Source of the DNA: Gammaproteobacteria bacterium
Lineage (GTDB): Bacteria > Pseudomonadota > Gammaproteobacteria > J044
Direction of reading: 5' to 3'
Length of the DNA stretch: 8,099 nt
NCBI GenBank assembly: GCA_003696465.1
Contig: RFHG01000444.1
Location: 1 to 8,099 of the forward strand
A model generated the notes under the pieces. That model ran no database searches. It saw only the letters and a list, made by a program, of their open reading frames with translations, and was not told where the DNA came from. Shown here piece after piece: positions 1 through 5,871 of the stretch. Position 1 is the first letter of the stretch. Every line of letters begins with the position of its first letter. A program made the position numbers and the translations under genes.

Positions 1-186
1 ATCCTCTATGCCCGGCCCGAGCGCATTCGCGAGGAAGTGGCACGCACCCTGGAGAGCTATGGCCATGGTTCGGGCCATGTGTTCAACCTGGGCCACGGCA
101 TCCATCAGCACATCGATCCCGAGCACGTGCGCGCCCTGGTCGATGCAGTGCACGAGCTGAGCATTCCCTATCACCAGCCCGCCTGA
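1..186 (+). CDS. hemE: Uroporphyrinogen decarboxylase, C-terminal end (partial)
   Basis: This is the last 61 codons of an open frame entering from the left edge and ending at TGA 184-186. The peptide contains GHVFNLGHGIHQHIDPEHV (about residues 25-43 of the fragment), the highly conserved C-terminal signature of HemE, followed by a short helix and a tail ending in YHQPA. HemE is a cytosolic enzyme of tetrapyrrole synthesis; it removes the four acetate carboxyl groups of uroporphyrinogen III to give coproporphyrinogen III. The active-site residues near the N-terminus are outside the window, so integrity cannot be judged. It converges on the minus-strand gene that ends at 196, and its stop codon sits in the loop of a hairpin. 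The identification is very secure because the signature is almost unique to this family. Confidence 0.95.
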   Translation: MLYARPERIREEVARTLESYGHGSGHVFNLGHGIHQHIDPEHVRALVDAVHELSIPYHQPA

Positions 187-196
187 GCGGCGGGCT
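176..196. terminator. Hairpin between convergent hemE and the 196-798 gene, possible bidirectional terminator
   Basis: The arms AGCCCGCC (176-183) and GGCGGGCT (189-196) form a perfect 8-bp, almost all G-C stem with a 5-nt loop (184-188). The loop contains the hemE stop TGA, and the right arm touches the stop codon of the opposing gene. Neither strand shows a T-run after the stem, so it is not a canonical intrinsic terminator. It may reduce read-through, protect 3' ends from exonucleases, or act with Rho. The symmetry is seen directly; the function is inferred. Confidence 0.45.
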
Positions 197-798
197 CACT
201 CCGCCAGAAGGGCCTCCACCTCGCGCAGCGTGGCGCGCGCCTCGGGCCGTCCGTCCACCGGGCTGAGCGGCGCCTGATGGCTGCGCCGCTCCGGAAACAG
301 CACCAGCTCGAAACGCAGATCCTCGGCCAGAAAGCGCAGCACCGGGAACGGCTCGGCCTCTTCCCGACTGCTCATGCGCAGCCGTCGCTCGCCGGTCTCG
401 TGGGGAATGCCCTGGTCCATGAGAAAGATGGCCACTTCCTCGGGCAGGGCCCCGAGCAGATGCAGGGTGATGTCGCTGTGACTGGCGGCTGTACCGGTCA
501 GCACCGGCCCGCTCAGGCGCGGGCTGAACGGGGCCAGCAGGCGCATGGCCTGCGCCGCCGCCTCGCGCATGCGGCGCAGATGCCGCGCATGCCGGTCGGC
601 CCCGAACAGACGCTGGTGCAGGCGCAGGGCCTCCTCTACCTCGATGTTGGAGGGCATGCCCGCGCGAGGCGCGATGCCGAGGCGGTCACGGGCCTTCTGC
701 TTGGCGGCAAGAAAGTCCCGGCCACCCTCTTCGGCCAGGATGCGGGCGGCCTCCTGGGCGATGCGCTGGCGCAGTTGTTCGTGATGTCGCTGTGACAT
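196..798 (-). CDS. Conserved uncharacterised protein, nucleotidyltransferase-like
   Basis: This encodes a 200-residue soluble protein with no signal peptide or membrane segment. An Arg/Ala-rich helical N-terminus (1-90) precedes a segment GPVLTGTAASHSDITLHLL (97-115) that resembles the G-S/T...SDhDh motif of the polymerase-beta/MNT nucleotidyltransferase fold. A conserved-looking stretch FLMDQGIPHE (125-134) and a C-terminal PLSPVDGRP (177-185) follow. From memory, a family with these same blocks is widespread in proteobacteria, annotated as hypothetical, as nucleotidyltransferase, or loosely as a MurC-like ligase; I know of no demonstrated function. The second acidic residue expected after SDI is Thr111, so activity is doubtful. 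The ATG has an upstream GGGAGG (complement of 804-809) 5 nt away. It lies 42 bp downstream of mrcA on the same strand, so it may be co-transcribed. The gene is likely real; the fold assignment is tentative. Confidence 0.8.
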   Translation of the reverse strand: MSQRHHEQLRQRIAQEAARILAEEGGRDFLAAKQKARDRLGIAPRAGMPSNIEVEEALRLHQRLFGADRHARHLRRMREAAAQAMRLLAPFSPRLSGPVLTGTAASHSDITLHLLGALPEEVAIFLMDQGIPHETGERRLRMSSREEAEPFPVLRFLAEDLRFELVLFPERRSHQAPLSPVDGRPEARATLREVEALLAE

Positions 799-840
799 GC
801 CTGCCTCCCGGTCCGTCTGCTCACCAGGCGCGGAGGGCTG

Positions 841-3453
841 CTAGAACAGCTGCTCCGGCAGCGCCTCGCCACCCCCGCTCGTCGGCGAGCTGCCGCCTGC
901 CCCCGGTTCGACCACCGGCGCGGCCGTCTCTTTCGGCACGAACCGGGCGCGGAAGGTCTCGAAAATGGCATTTTCCGCCTCCGGCGGTGCCAGCTTGCCG
1001 GTCTCCGGGTCGATGCGTACGGTCACCATGTCCGCAGGCATGGGCGGCTCCATCTCGGGCACGCCGGCCAGCGCGCTGCGCATGTACGCGACCCAGATGG
1101 GCAGCGCGGCCCCGGCGCCGGTCTCGCGGCTGCCCAGCGGCTTGAGGCGGTCGAAACCGACCCAGACGGTGGTGACGATGGCCGGATTGTAGCCGCTGAA
1201 CCAGGCATCCTTCTGGTCGTTGGTGGTACCCGTCTTGCCGGCCAGGTCCTTGCGCCCGAGGGCCAGCGCGCGCCGGCCGGTGCCATGGCGAATCACATCC
1301 TTCATCATGCTGACGATCTGCCACGCATTGTCAGCCGGAATCACGCGCGGTGCCGGCGGCAGCCTCCGCGGCTCATCGACAGCAACCGGTTCCGGTGAGC
1401 CATCCGCTGCGGCCGGCGCCTCCCCCTCGCCTGCCGCCTCCCCGGCATCCATGGCCGGAGCTGCAGCAGATGCATCGCCCCCTTCCTGGGCCGGCGCCAG
1501 GTCGAGCAGATAACTGTCGTGTTCGCTGACTACGCAGCCCCCTTCGCAGGCCACCTTCGGCTCGGCCCGGAACAGGACCCTGCCGTTACTGTCCTCGATT
1601 CGCTCGATGAACCACGGATCGACACGATAGCCGGTATTGGCAAACACGCTGTATCCGCGGGCCAGTTCGAGCGGGGTCACGGTACCGCTGCCCAGCGCCA
1701 GCGAGAGATCGTGCGGCAGGCGCCGGGTATCGAAACCGAAGCGGGCCGCATACTTGAGTGCATAGCCGATGCCGATGGCCCGCAACAGGCGGATCGAAAC
1801 CAGATTGCGCGACTTCATCAGGGCGACGCGGAGGCGGGTGGGGCCATAGAAGCGGCCACTGTAGTTCTCGGGCCGCCAGGTATCCTCCAGCGCGGCATCC
1901 TCGAATACCACCGGCGCGTCATTGATGATGCTGGCCGGGGTATAGCCCTTCTCCAGTGCTGCGGAATAGATAAAGGGCTTGAAGCTGGATCCCGGCTGGC
2001 GCTGGGCCTGGGTGGCCCGATTGAACTTGCTCAGGTAGTAGTCGTAACCACCGACCAGGGCCAGTACGGCACCATCGGCAGGTCGCAGGGATACCAGCGC
2101 CCCCGATACCTCGGGCACCTGGGCCAGGGTCCAGATCTCAACATCCTTCTCCGGCGGGATCTCTGCCTTGCGCCCCTTGCGATCGCGCGGCAGGGCTTCG
2201 GAACGCTTCATGCGCATCACGCGCACCAGATCGCCCGGCTTGAGTACATCGGCCGGACCCTTTACCTCCGCACCGAGACGGTTTTCATCCAGATGACGCC
2301 GCGCCCAGCGCACGCCGTCGGGATCCAGTTCGATGCGTTCACCATCGCCGAGATAGAGCACCGCCCTGTCCTTGTCGACCTCGATGACCAGCGCGGCGCG
2401 CATGTCGGCCACCCGGCGGCGCTGCTTCAGCAGGGCATCCCAGGCCGCCTCGTCGGACTGGGCCGTCAGGTCAATATGCGCTTCTGCCCCGCGCCAGCCG
2501 TGGCGCCGGTCATAGGCAATCAGTCCCTGACGTACGGCCTCGTTGGCCGCCACCTGCAGGGGGGCACGCAGGGTAGTCACCACCCGCAACCCGTCGGTAT
2601 AGGCACGCTCGCCAAAGCGCTCGACCATCTCCCGCCGCACCATCTCGCCGATGTAGGGTGCCTCGACCTCCGGCCTGGGACCGTGCAGGCCGGCCGTCAG
2701 CGGGGCCTCGCGGGCCGCCTTCCAAGTCGTGTCGTCGATGTACCCCAGCTCATGCATTCGGTCCAGCACGTAATTGCGCCGGATCCAGGCCCGCTCGGGG
2801 TTGACGATCGGGTTGTAGCCGGAGGGGGCCTTGGGCAGGCCCGCAATCATGGCGATCTGCGGCAGGGTCAGGTGCCCGATGTCGGTTCCGTAATACACCT
2901 GGGCCGCCGCGCCCACGCCATAGGCACGATGCCCCAGATAGATCTTGTTCAGATAGAGCTCGAGAATCTGGTCTTTTGTGAGCTCCCTCTCAATTTTCAG
3001 GGCCAGGAACATCTCCCTGAGCTTCCTGGTATATGTTTTTTCCGGTGAGAGGAAGAAGTTCTTGGCGACCTGCATGGTGATGGTACTGGCCCCCTGGGAC
3101 TTCTTCCCGGTCAGGGCCAGATTGAGTGCGGCACGCAGCACACCCTGCCAGTCCACGCCGGGATGCTCGTAGAAGCGATCGTCCTCCGCGGCGATGAAGG
3201 CCTGCTTCATCAGGGGCGGCACATCTTTTATATGGACCGGTATGCGCCGTTTCTCGCCATATTCACCGATCAGGCGGCCGTCATGGGTGTAGATGCGCAG
3301 TGGAACCTGGAGCTGGATGTCCTTGAGGCGGTCGACCGGGGGCAGGTCACGCCCCAGCCAGATCCAGGCCACGAGCAGCGCCACCGCACCCGCAAGCGCG
3401 CCCGCCAGCAGGGCGCCAAGCAGCCAGACGGACAATTTGGTCAAGAATTTCAT
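841..3453 (-). CDS. mrcA: Penicillin-binding protein 1A (bifunctional glycosyltransferase / transpeptidase)
   Basis: This 870-residue class A PBP polymerises lipid II into glycan strands and crosslinks the stem peptides in the periplasm. A short cytoplasmic N-terminus and membrane anchor (about 8-33) lead into the GT51 glycosyltransferase domain. That domain shows EDDRFYEHPGVD (catalytic Glu90), GASTITMQVAKN (121-132), RKLRE (143-147, second Glu147) and ELYLNKIYLG (165-174). An OB-like linker domain follows (about 320-445). The transpeptidase domain has S489-S-F-K492 (nucleophile Ser489), S548-R-N550 and K740-T-G-T-T744. The presence of the linker domain, the VACEGGC cysteine pair (636, 640) and the divergent pilM indicate PBP1a rather than PBP1b. 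Length is typical (E. coli about 850). A low-complexity insert occupies about 655-702. The start MKFLTKLSVW gives a normal anchor but has no clear Shine-Dalgarno. All catalytic motifs are intact. It is also called ponA. Confidence 0.97.
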   Translation of the reverse strand: MKFLTKLSVWLLGALLAGALAGAVALLVAWIWLGRDLPPVDRLKDIQLQVPLRIYTHDGRLIGEYGEKRRIPVHIKDVPPLMKQAFIAAEDDRFYEHPGVDWQGVLRAALNLALTGKKSQGASTITMQVAKNFFLSPEKTYTRKLREMFLALKIERELTKDQILELYLNKIYLGHRAYGVGAAAQVYYGTDIGHLTLPQIAMIAGLPKAPSGYNPIVNPERAWIRRNYVLDRMHELGYIDDTTWKAAREAPLTAGLHGPRPEVEAPYIGEMVRREMVERFGERAYTDGLRVVTTLRAPLQVAANEAVRQGLIAYDRRHGWRGAEAHIDLTAQSDEAAWDALLKQRRRVADMRAALVIEVDKDRAVLYLGDGERIELDPDGVRWARRHLDENRLGAEVKGPADVLKPGDLVRVMRMKRSEALPRDRKGRKAEIPPEKDVEIWTLAQVPEVSGALVSLRPADGAVLALVGGYDYYLSKFNRATQAQRQPGSSFKPFIYSAALEKGYTPASIINDAPVVFEDAALEDTWRPENYSGRFYGPTRLRVALMKSRNLVSIRLLRAIGIGYALKYAARFGFDTRRLPHDLSLALGSGTVTPLELARGYSVFANTGYRVDPWFIERIEDSNGRVLFRAEPKVACEGGCVVSEHDSYLLDLAPAQEGGDASAAAPAMDAGEAAGEGEAPAAADGSPEPVAVDEPRRLPPAPRVIPADNAWQIVSMMKDVIRHGTGRRALALGRKDLAGKTGTTNDQKDAWFSGYNPAIVTTVWVGFDRLKPLGSRETGAGAALPIWVAYMRSALAGVPEMEPPMPADMVTVRIDPETGKLAPPEAENAIFETFRARFVPKETAAPVVEPGAGGSSPTSGGGEALPEQLF
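1348..1491 (-). other. Low-complexity Ala/Glu/Gly/Pro insert inside PBP1a
   Basis: This encodes about residues 655-702 of the PBP1a, between the SxN and KTG motifs. It is dominated by Ala, Gly, Glu, Asp and Pro (for example DASAAAPAMDAGEAAGEGE) and lacks hydrophobic core positions, so it is probably a disordered, acidic surface loop. The same region varies in length and sequence among PBP1a proteins (E. coli has an unrelated stretch there), so it should not disturb catalysis. It is not a separable gene, and the frame is continuous. Confidence 0.7.
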
Positions 3454-3532
3454 CGGGTTAGAAGAGGATCATGGAGGGCATGCGGTGCAGTATCTCACAC
3501 CAAAAACGTGCCGCCAACAAGGGGTGGAATTT

Positions 3533-3542
3533 ATACTAGTAT
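3533..3542. repeat. Perfect 10-bp palindrome, possible operator
   Basis: The sequence ATACTAGTAT equals its own reverse complement. It lies just downstream of the candidate mrcA -10 hexamer (3544-3549), so it would cover the mrcA transcription start. It could be a small dimeric regulator site, but AT-rich promoter DNA produces such palindromes by chance. No regulator is identified. Confidence 0.3.
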
Positions 3543-3543
3543 T

Positions 3544-3572
3544 TTTATAGAGTTGCAGCTAATATCTGAGAA
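3544..3572 (-). promoter_or_regulatory. Candidate sigma70 promoter for mrcA
   Basis: Read on the minus strand, TTCTCA (3572-3567, 4 of 6 to the -35 consensus) is followed by a 17-bp spacer and TATAAA (3549-3544, 5 of 6 to the -10 consensus). Start of transcription would be near 3537, leaving a leader of about 84 nt before the mrcA ATG. The spacing is ideal and the location is right, but no experimental support is available from sequence alone. Confidence 0.5.
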
Positions 3573-3580
3573 AACATAAT
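3553..3580 (+). promoter_or_regulatory. Candidate sigma70 promoter for pilMNOPQ
   Basis: TTGCAG (3553-3558; TTG matches the -35 consensus) is followed by a 16-bp spacer and CATAAT (3575-3580, 5 of 6 to the -10 consensus). Transcription would start around 3587, about 35 nt upstream of the pilM GTG. It interleaves with the opposite-strand mrcA candidate. The -35 is weak, so an activator may be needed. Confidence 0.5.
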
Positions 3581-3607
3581 ATCAATGCCATGTAACCATT
3601 GGGGATA

Positions 3608-3612
3608 AAGGG
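3608..3612 (+). promoter_or_regulatory. Ribosome binding site supporting the GTG start of pilM
   Basis: AAGGG lies 9 nt upstream of GTG 3622. No upstream in-frame ATG gives a better alignment with PilM homologues, which begin with a few basic residues before LLGIDISSTSVKL. This decides for the GTG start. Confidence 0.65.
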
Positions 3613-3621
3613 AAAATCACC

Positions 3622-4671
3622 GTGTCTCTCCTGAGAAAGAAAAAGCCGCCCTTGCTGGGCATCGACATCAGCTCCACCTCGGTCAAGCTGGTCGAGCTGA
3701 GTCGCAGTGGCGACCGCTACAAGGTCGAGAGCTATGCCGTCGAGCCCCTTCCCCCCAATGCCGTGGTGGAGAAGAACATCGCCGAGACCGAGGCCGTGGG
3801 CGAGACCATCAGCAAGGCGCTCAAGCGGGCCAAGACCAAGAACAAGTTCTGCGCCCTTGCAGTACCCGCCTCGGCCGTTATCACCAAGGTCATCACCATG
3901 CCGGCCAGCCTGAGCGAGAACGACCTGGAGGTTCAGGTCCAGATCGAGGCCGACCAGTACATCCCCTATTCACTGGAAGAGGTACACCTCGACTTCGAGG
4001 TGCTGGGGCCCACCGAGGGCAACCCGGAAACCGTCGATGTCCTGCTGGCCGCCACCCGCAGCGAGAACGTGGACCTGCGCGTGGCCGCGGCCGACATCGC
4101 CGGTCTGACCACTAGGGTGATGGACATCGAGTCCTATGCCATGGAGAACGCCTATCGCATCATCGAGCCCGATCTCAGTGGCCGGGTGGTCGCGATCGTC
4201 GATGTCGGCGCCACCATGACCACCATCAACGTCATCGCCGATGACCAGCTGATCTACACCCGCGAGCAGCCCTTCGGCGGCAAGCAGCTCACCGAGGAAA
4301 TCATGCGCCGCTTCGGTCTCTCGTACGAGGAGGCCGGACTGGCGAAGAAGGAAGGCAGCCTGCCCGACAACTATGTTCCGGAGGTGCTCGAGCCCTTCAA
4401 GGAAACCATGGCCCAGCAGGTCCACCGCTTCCTGCAGTTCTTCTATGCCGCCAGCCAGTACAACACGGTCGACCAGCTGGCCCTGGCCGGGGGCTGCGCC
4501 GCGATCCCCGGGATCGACGAGCTGATCGAGGAGCGTGTCGGCGTTCCGACCAGCATTGCCAACCCCTTCGCCAACATGTCCACTGCCTCCCGCGTCAATC
4601 AGCAGCGGCTCTACGACGACGCCCCTTCCCTGATGATTGCCTGCGGGCTGGCCCTGAGGAGTTTCGACTGA
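3622..4671 (+). CDS. pilM: Type IV pilus inner-membrane platform ATPase-like protein PilM
   Basis: This 349-residue cytoplasmic protein has the actin/FtsA-like fold. Nucleotide-binding elements are visible: phosphate-1 GIDISSTSVKL (13-23), phosphate-2 VDVGATMTTI (193-202) and the adenosine motif LAGGCAAIPGI (288-298). The block IEADQYIPYSLEEVHLDFEV (108-127) is characteristic of PilM. In the type IVa pilus, PilM binds ATP and grips the N-terminal INLLP peptide of PilN, coupling the alignment complex to the cytoplasmic side of the machine. Length equals that of Pseudomonas PilM (about 354). It is the first gene of the operon, starts with GTG, and its stop is separated from pilN by a single base, implying translational coupling. 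E. coli HofM is the counterpart. No residue appears missing. The identification is very secure. Confidence 0.97.
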   Translation: MSLLRKKKPPLLGIDISSTSVKLVELSRSGDRYKVESYAVEPLPPNAVVEKNIAETEAVGETISKALKRAKTKNKFCALAVPASAVITKVITMPASLSENDLEVQVQIEADQYIPYSLEEVHLDFEVLGPTEGNPETVDVLLAATRSENVDLRVAAADIAGLTTRVMDIESYAMENAYRIIEPDLSGRVVAIVDVGATMTTINVIADDQLIYTREQPFGGKQLTEEIMRRFGLSYEEAGLAKKEGSLPDNYVPEVLEPFKETMAQQVHRFLQFFYAASQYNTVDQLALAGGCAAIPGIDELIEERVGVPTSIANPFANMSTASRVNQQRLYDDAPSLMIACGLALRSFD

Positions 4672-4672
4672 C

Positions 4673-5248
4673 ATGGCGCACATCAACCTACTTCCCTGGC
4701 GCGAGGAACGCCGCAAGGAAAAGCAGCAGGAATTCCTCGTCTACATGCTGTTTGCCGCGGCACTGGCCGGTCTGGTGGTGTTCCTCGTCCATGTCCAGAT
4801 CGAGGGCCGGATCGAGTACCAGCAGGCACGCAACAAGTTCCTCGAGAACGAAATCCGCATTATCGACAAGCGTATTGGCGAAATCCGCGACCTGGAAAAG
4901 CAGAAGAAGGCCCTGCTCGATCGAATGAAGATCATCGAGCAGCTGCAGACCAGCCGCCCGGGTGTGGTGCACCTGTTCGACGAACTGGTCAAGACCCTGC
5001 CCGATGGGCTGTACCTGAAATCGCTCAAGCAAAAGGGCAACAAGCTCTATATCGAGGGCGAGGCAGAGTCCAACGCACGAGTCTCGGCCTACATGCGCAA
5101 CCTCGAGGCCTCGCCCTGGTTCAAGGATCCGAACCTGGAAATCGTCAAGTCGGACAAGCCCAAGGGCAACACCAGTGTCCCGACCAAGCAGTTCAAGCTG
5201 ACGGTGACCATCACCTCGCCGTCGGAAGAAAAGAAGAAGGAGGACTGA
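4673..5248 (+). CDS. pilN: Type IV pilus assembly protein PilN
   Basis: This 191-residue bitopic inner-membrane protein opens with the MAHINLLPWREERR motif (1-14), the PilM-docking peptide. One transmembrane helix follows (about 22-41), then a charged coiled coil (about 46-92) and a small periplasmic ferredoxin-like domain (about 95-180; for example LPDGLYLKSLKQKGNKLYIE, 109-128). The C-terminus is Lys/Glu-rich (EEKKKED). PilN pairs with PilO through coiled coil and globular domains. The start is fixed by the INLLP motif and by GAGGAG at 4656-4661, 11 nt upstream and inside the end of pilM. The gap to pilM is one base and the gap to pilO is one base. Length is usual for the family. Confidence 0.96.
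   Translation: MAHINLLPWREERRKEKQQEFLVYMLFAAALAGLVVFLVHVQIEGRIEYQQARNKFLENEIRIIDKRIGEIRDLEKQKKALLDRMKIIEQLQTSRPGVVHLFDELVKTLPDGLYLKSLKQKGNKLYIEGEAESNARVSAYMRNLEASPWFKDPNLEIVKSDKPKGNTSVPTKQFKLTVTITSPSEEKKKED
5237..5243 (+). promoter_or_regulatory. Strong ribosome binding site of pilO within the pilN C-terminus
   Basis: AAGGAGG, a near-perfect match to the anti-Shine-Dalgarno, lies 6 nt before the pilO ATG at 5250. It is encoded in the Lys/Glu tail codons of pilN, so the charged tail and the pilO ribosome site share the same bases. It argues for strong, coupled translation of pilO. Confidence 0.8.
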
Positions 5249-5249
5249 C

Positions 5250-5858
5250 ATGGCCATCGACCTTGCCAAGATCAAGTCAGACCTCGAGAGCTTCGACGTC
5301 AATGACCTGAAGAACATCGGCACCGCGCCGGTGGCGGTACGCGCCATCGTCATTGCGGTCGTCGTCATCACCATCCTTGGCCTGGGCTACTACTTCGACA
5401 CCAAGGACCAGCTGCTGCGCCTGGAGCAGCTGGAGAAAAAGGAGCTGGATCTGCGCAGAAAGTTCGAGGCCAGGCAGCGCAAAGCCGCCAACCTGGAGGC
5501 CTACAAGGCGCAACTGGAGGAAATGCGCACCGCCTTCGGCGCCATGCTGCGGCAGCTGCCCAGCGAGACCGAGATCCCCAGCCTGCTGGTGGACATCTCC
5601 GAGACCGGTCTGCGCAGCGGCCTGACCATCGACCTGTTCCAGCCCCAGGCCGAGGCCAAGAAGGGCTTCTATGCCGAAAAGCCGATCAAGCTGGAAATGC
5701 GCGGCACCTACGAGGAGATGGCCCACTTCGCCAGTGGCGTGGCCACCCTGCCACGCATCGTCACCCTGCACGACATCCAGATCACGCCGGCAAAAAACGG
5801 GGCCCTGTCGATGAAGGCCACCGCCAAGACCTACCGCTACCTCGAAGACAACGAATGA
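5250..5858 (+). CDS. pilO: Type IV pilus assembly protein PilO
   Basis: This 202-residue bitopic inner-membrane protein and PilN partner has a cytoplasmic N-terminus (1-29), one transmembrane helix (about 30-48, VAVRAIVIAVVVITILGLGYY), a coiled coil (about 52-98), and a periplasmic ferredoxin-like domain (about 105-198). The block LPSETEIPSLLVDISETGLRSGL (103-125) and the following FQPQ (130-133) are typical of PilO. PilO homodimers and PilN/PilO heterodimers set the spacing between cytoplasmic motor and secretin, and the periplasmic part contacts PilP. The start is set by the strong AAGGAGG 6 nt upstream. It sits one base after pilN and 13 bp before pilP. Length matches the usual 200-210 residues. 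Confidence 0.96.
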   Translation: MAIDLAKIKSDLESFDVNDLKNIGTAPVAVRAIVIAVVVITILGLGYYFDTKDQLLRLEQLEKKELDLRRKFEARQRKAANLEAYKAQLEEMRTAFGAMLRQLPSETEIPSLLVDISETGLRSGLTIDLFQPQAEAKKGFYAEKPIKLEMRGTYEEMAHFASGVATLPRIVTLHDIQITPAKNGALSMKATAKTYRYLEDNE

Positions 5859-5871
5859 AGGACTCCGGGAC

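Larger units (their letters stand above)
3454..3621. promoter_or_regulatory. Divergent intergenic region between mrcA and pilM
   Basis: This 168-bp gap separates the two start codons of the back-to-back genes mrcA and pilM. About 3528-3600 is strikingly AT-rich against the GC-rich surroundings and holds candidate promoters for both directions, plus a 10-bp perfect palindrome. The stretch 3454-3527 would be mainly the 5' leader of mrcA. I found no tRNA, small ORF with a convincing start site, or riboswitch-like structure here. Confidence 0.8.

Noticed and set aside
277..795. A 172-codon plus-strand frame opposite the nucleotidyltransferase-like gene
   Set aside because: The minus-strand frame has a Shine-Dalgarno, a protein-like composition and family-like motifs. 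The plus-strand translation is Gln/Arg/His-rich and unstructured.
799..840. Possible terminator or promoter between mrcA and the downstream 196-798 gene
   Set aside because: The 42 bp show no convincing stem with T-run and no -10/-35 pair; the only clear element is the GGGAGG ribosome site. Read-through from mrcA is more likely.
1519..3048. A 509-codon open frame on the plus strand opposite mrcA
   Set aside because: It lies wholly antisense to a PBP1a with every catalytic motif intact. Its translation is low-complexity, rich in His, Gln, Gly and Arg, and shows no recognisable domain. High GC content removes stop codons from the opposing frame.
3532..3537. TATACT as a -10 box for pilM
   Set aside because: It matches the -10 consensus at 5 of 6, but no acceptable -35 lies 16-18 bp upstream (about 3509-3514 reads TGCCGC) and there is no extended -10 TGn. 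The 3553-3580 pair fits better.
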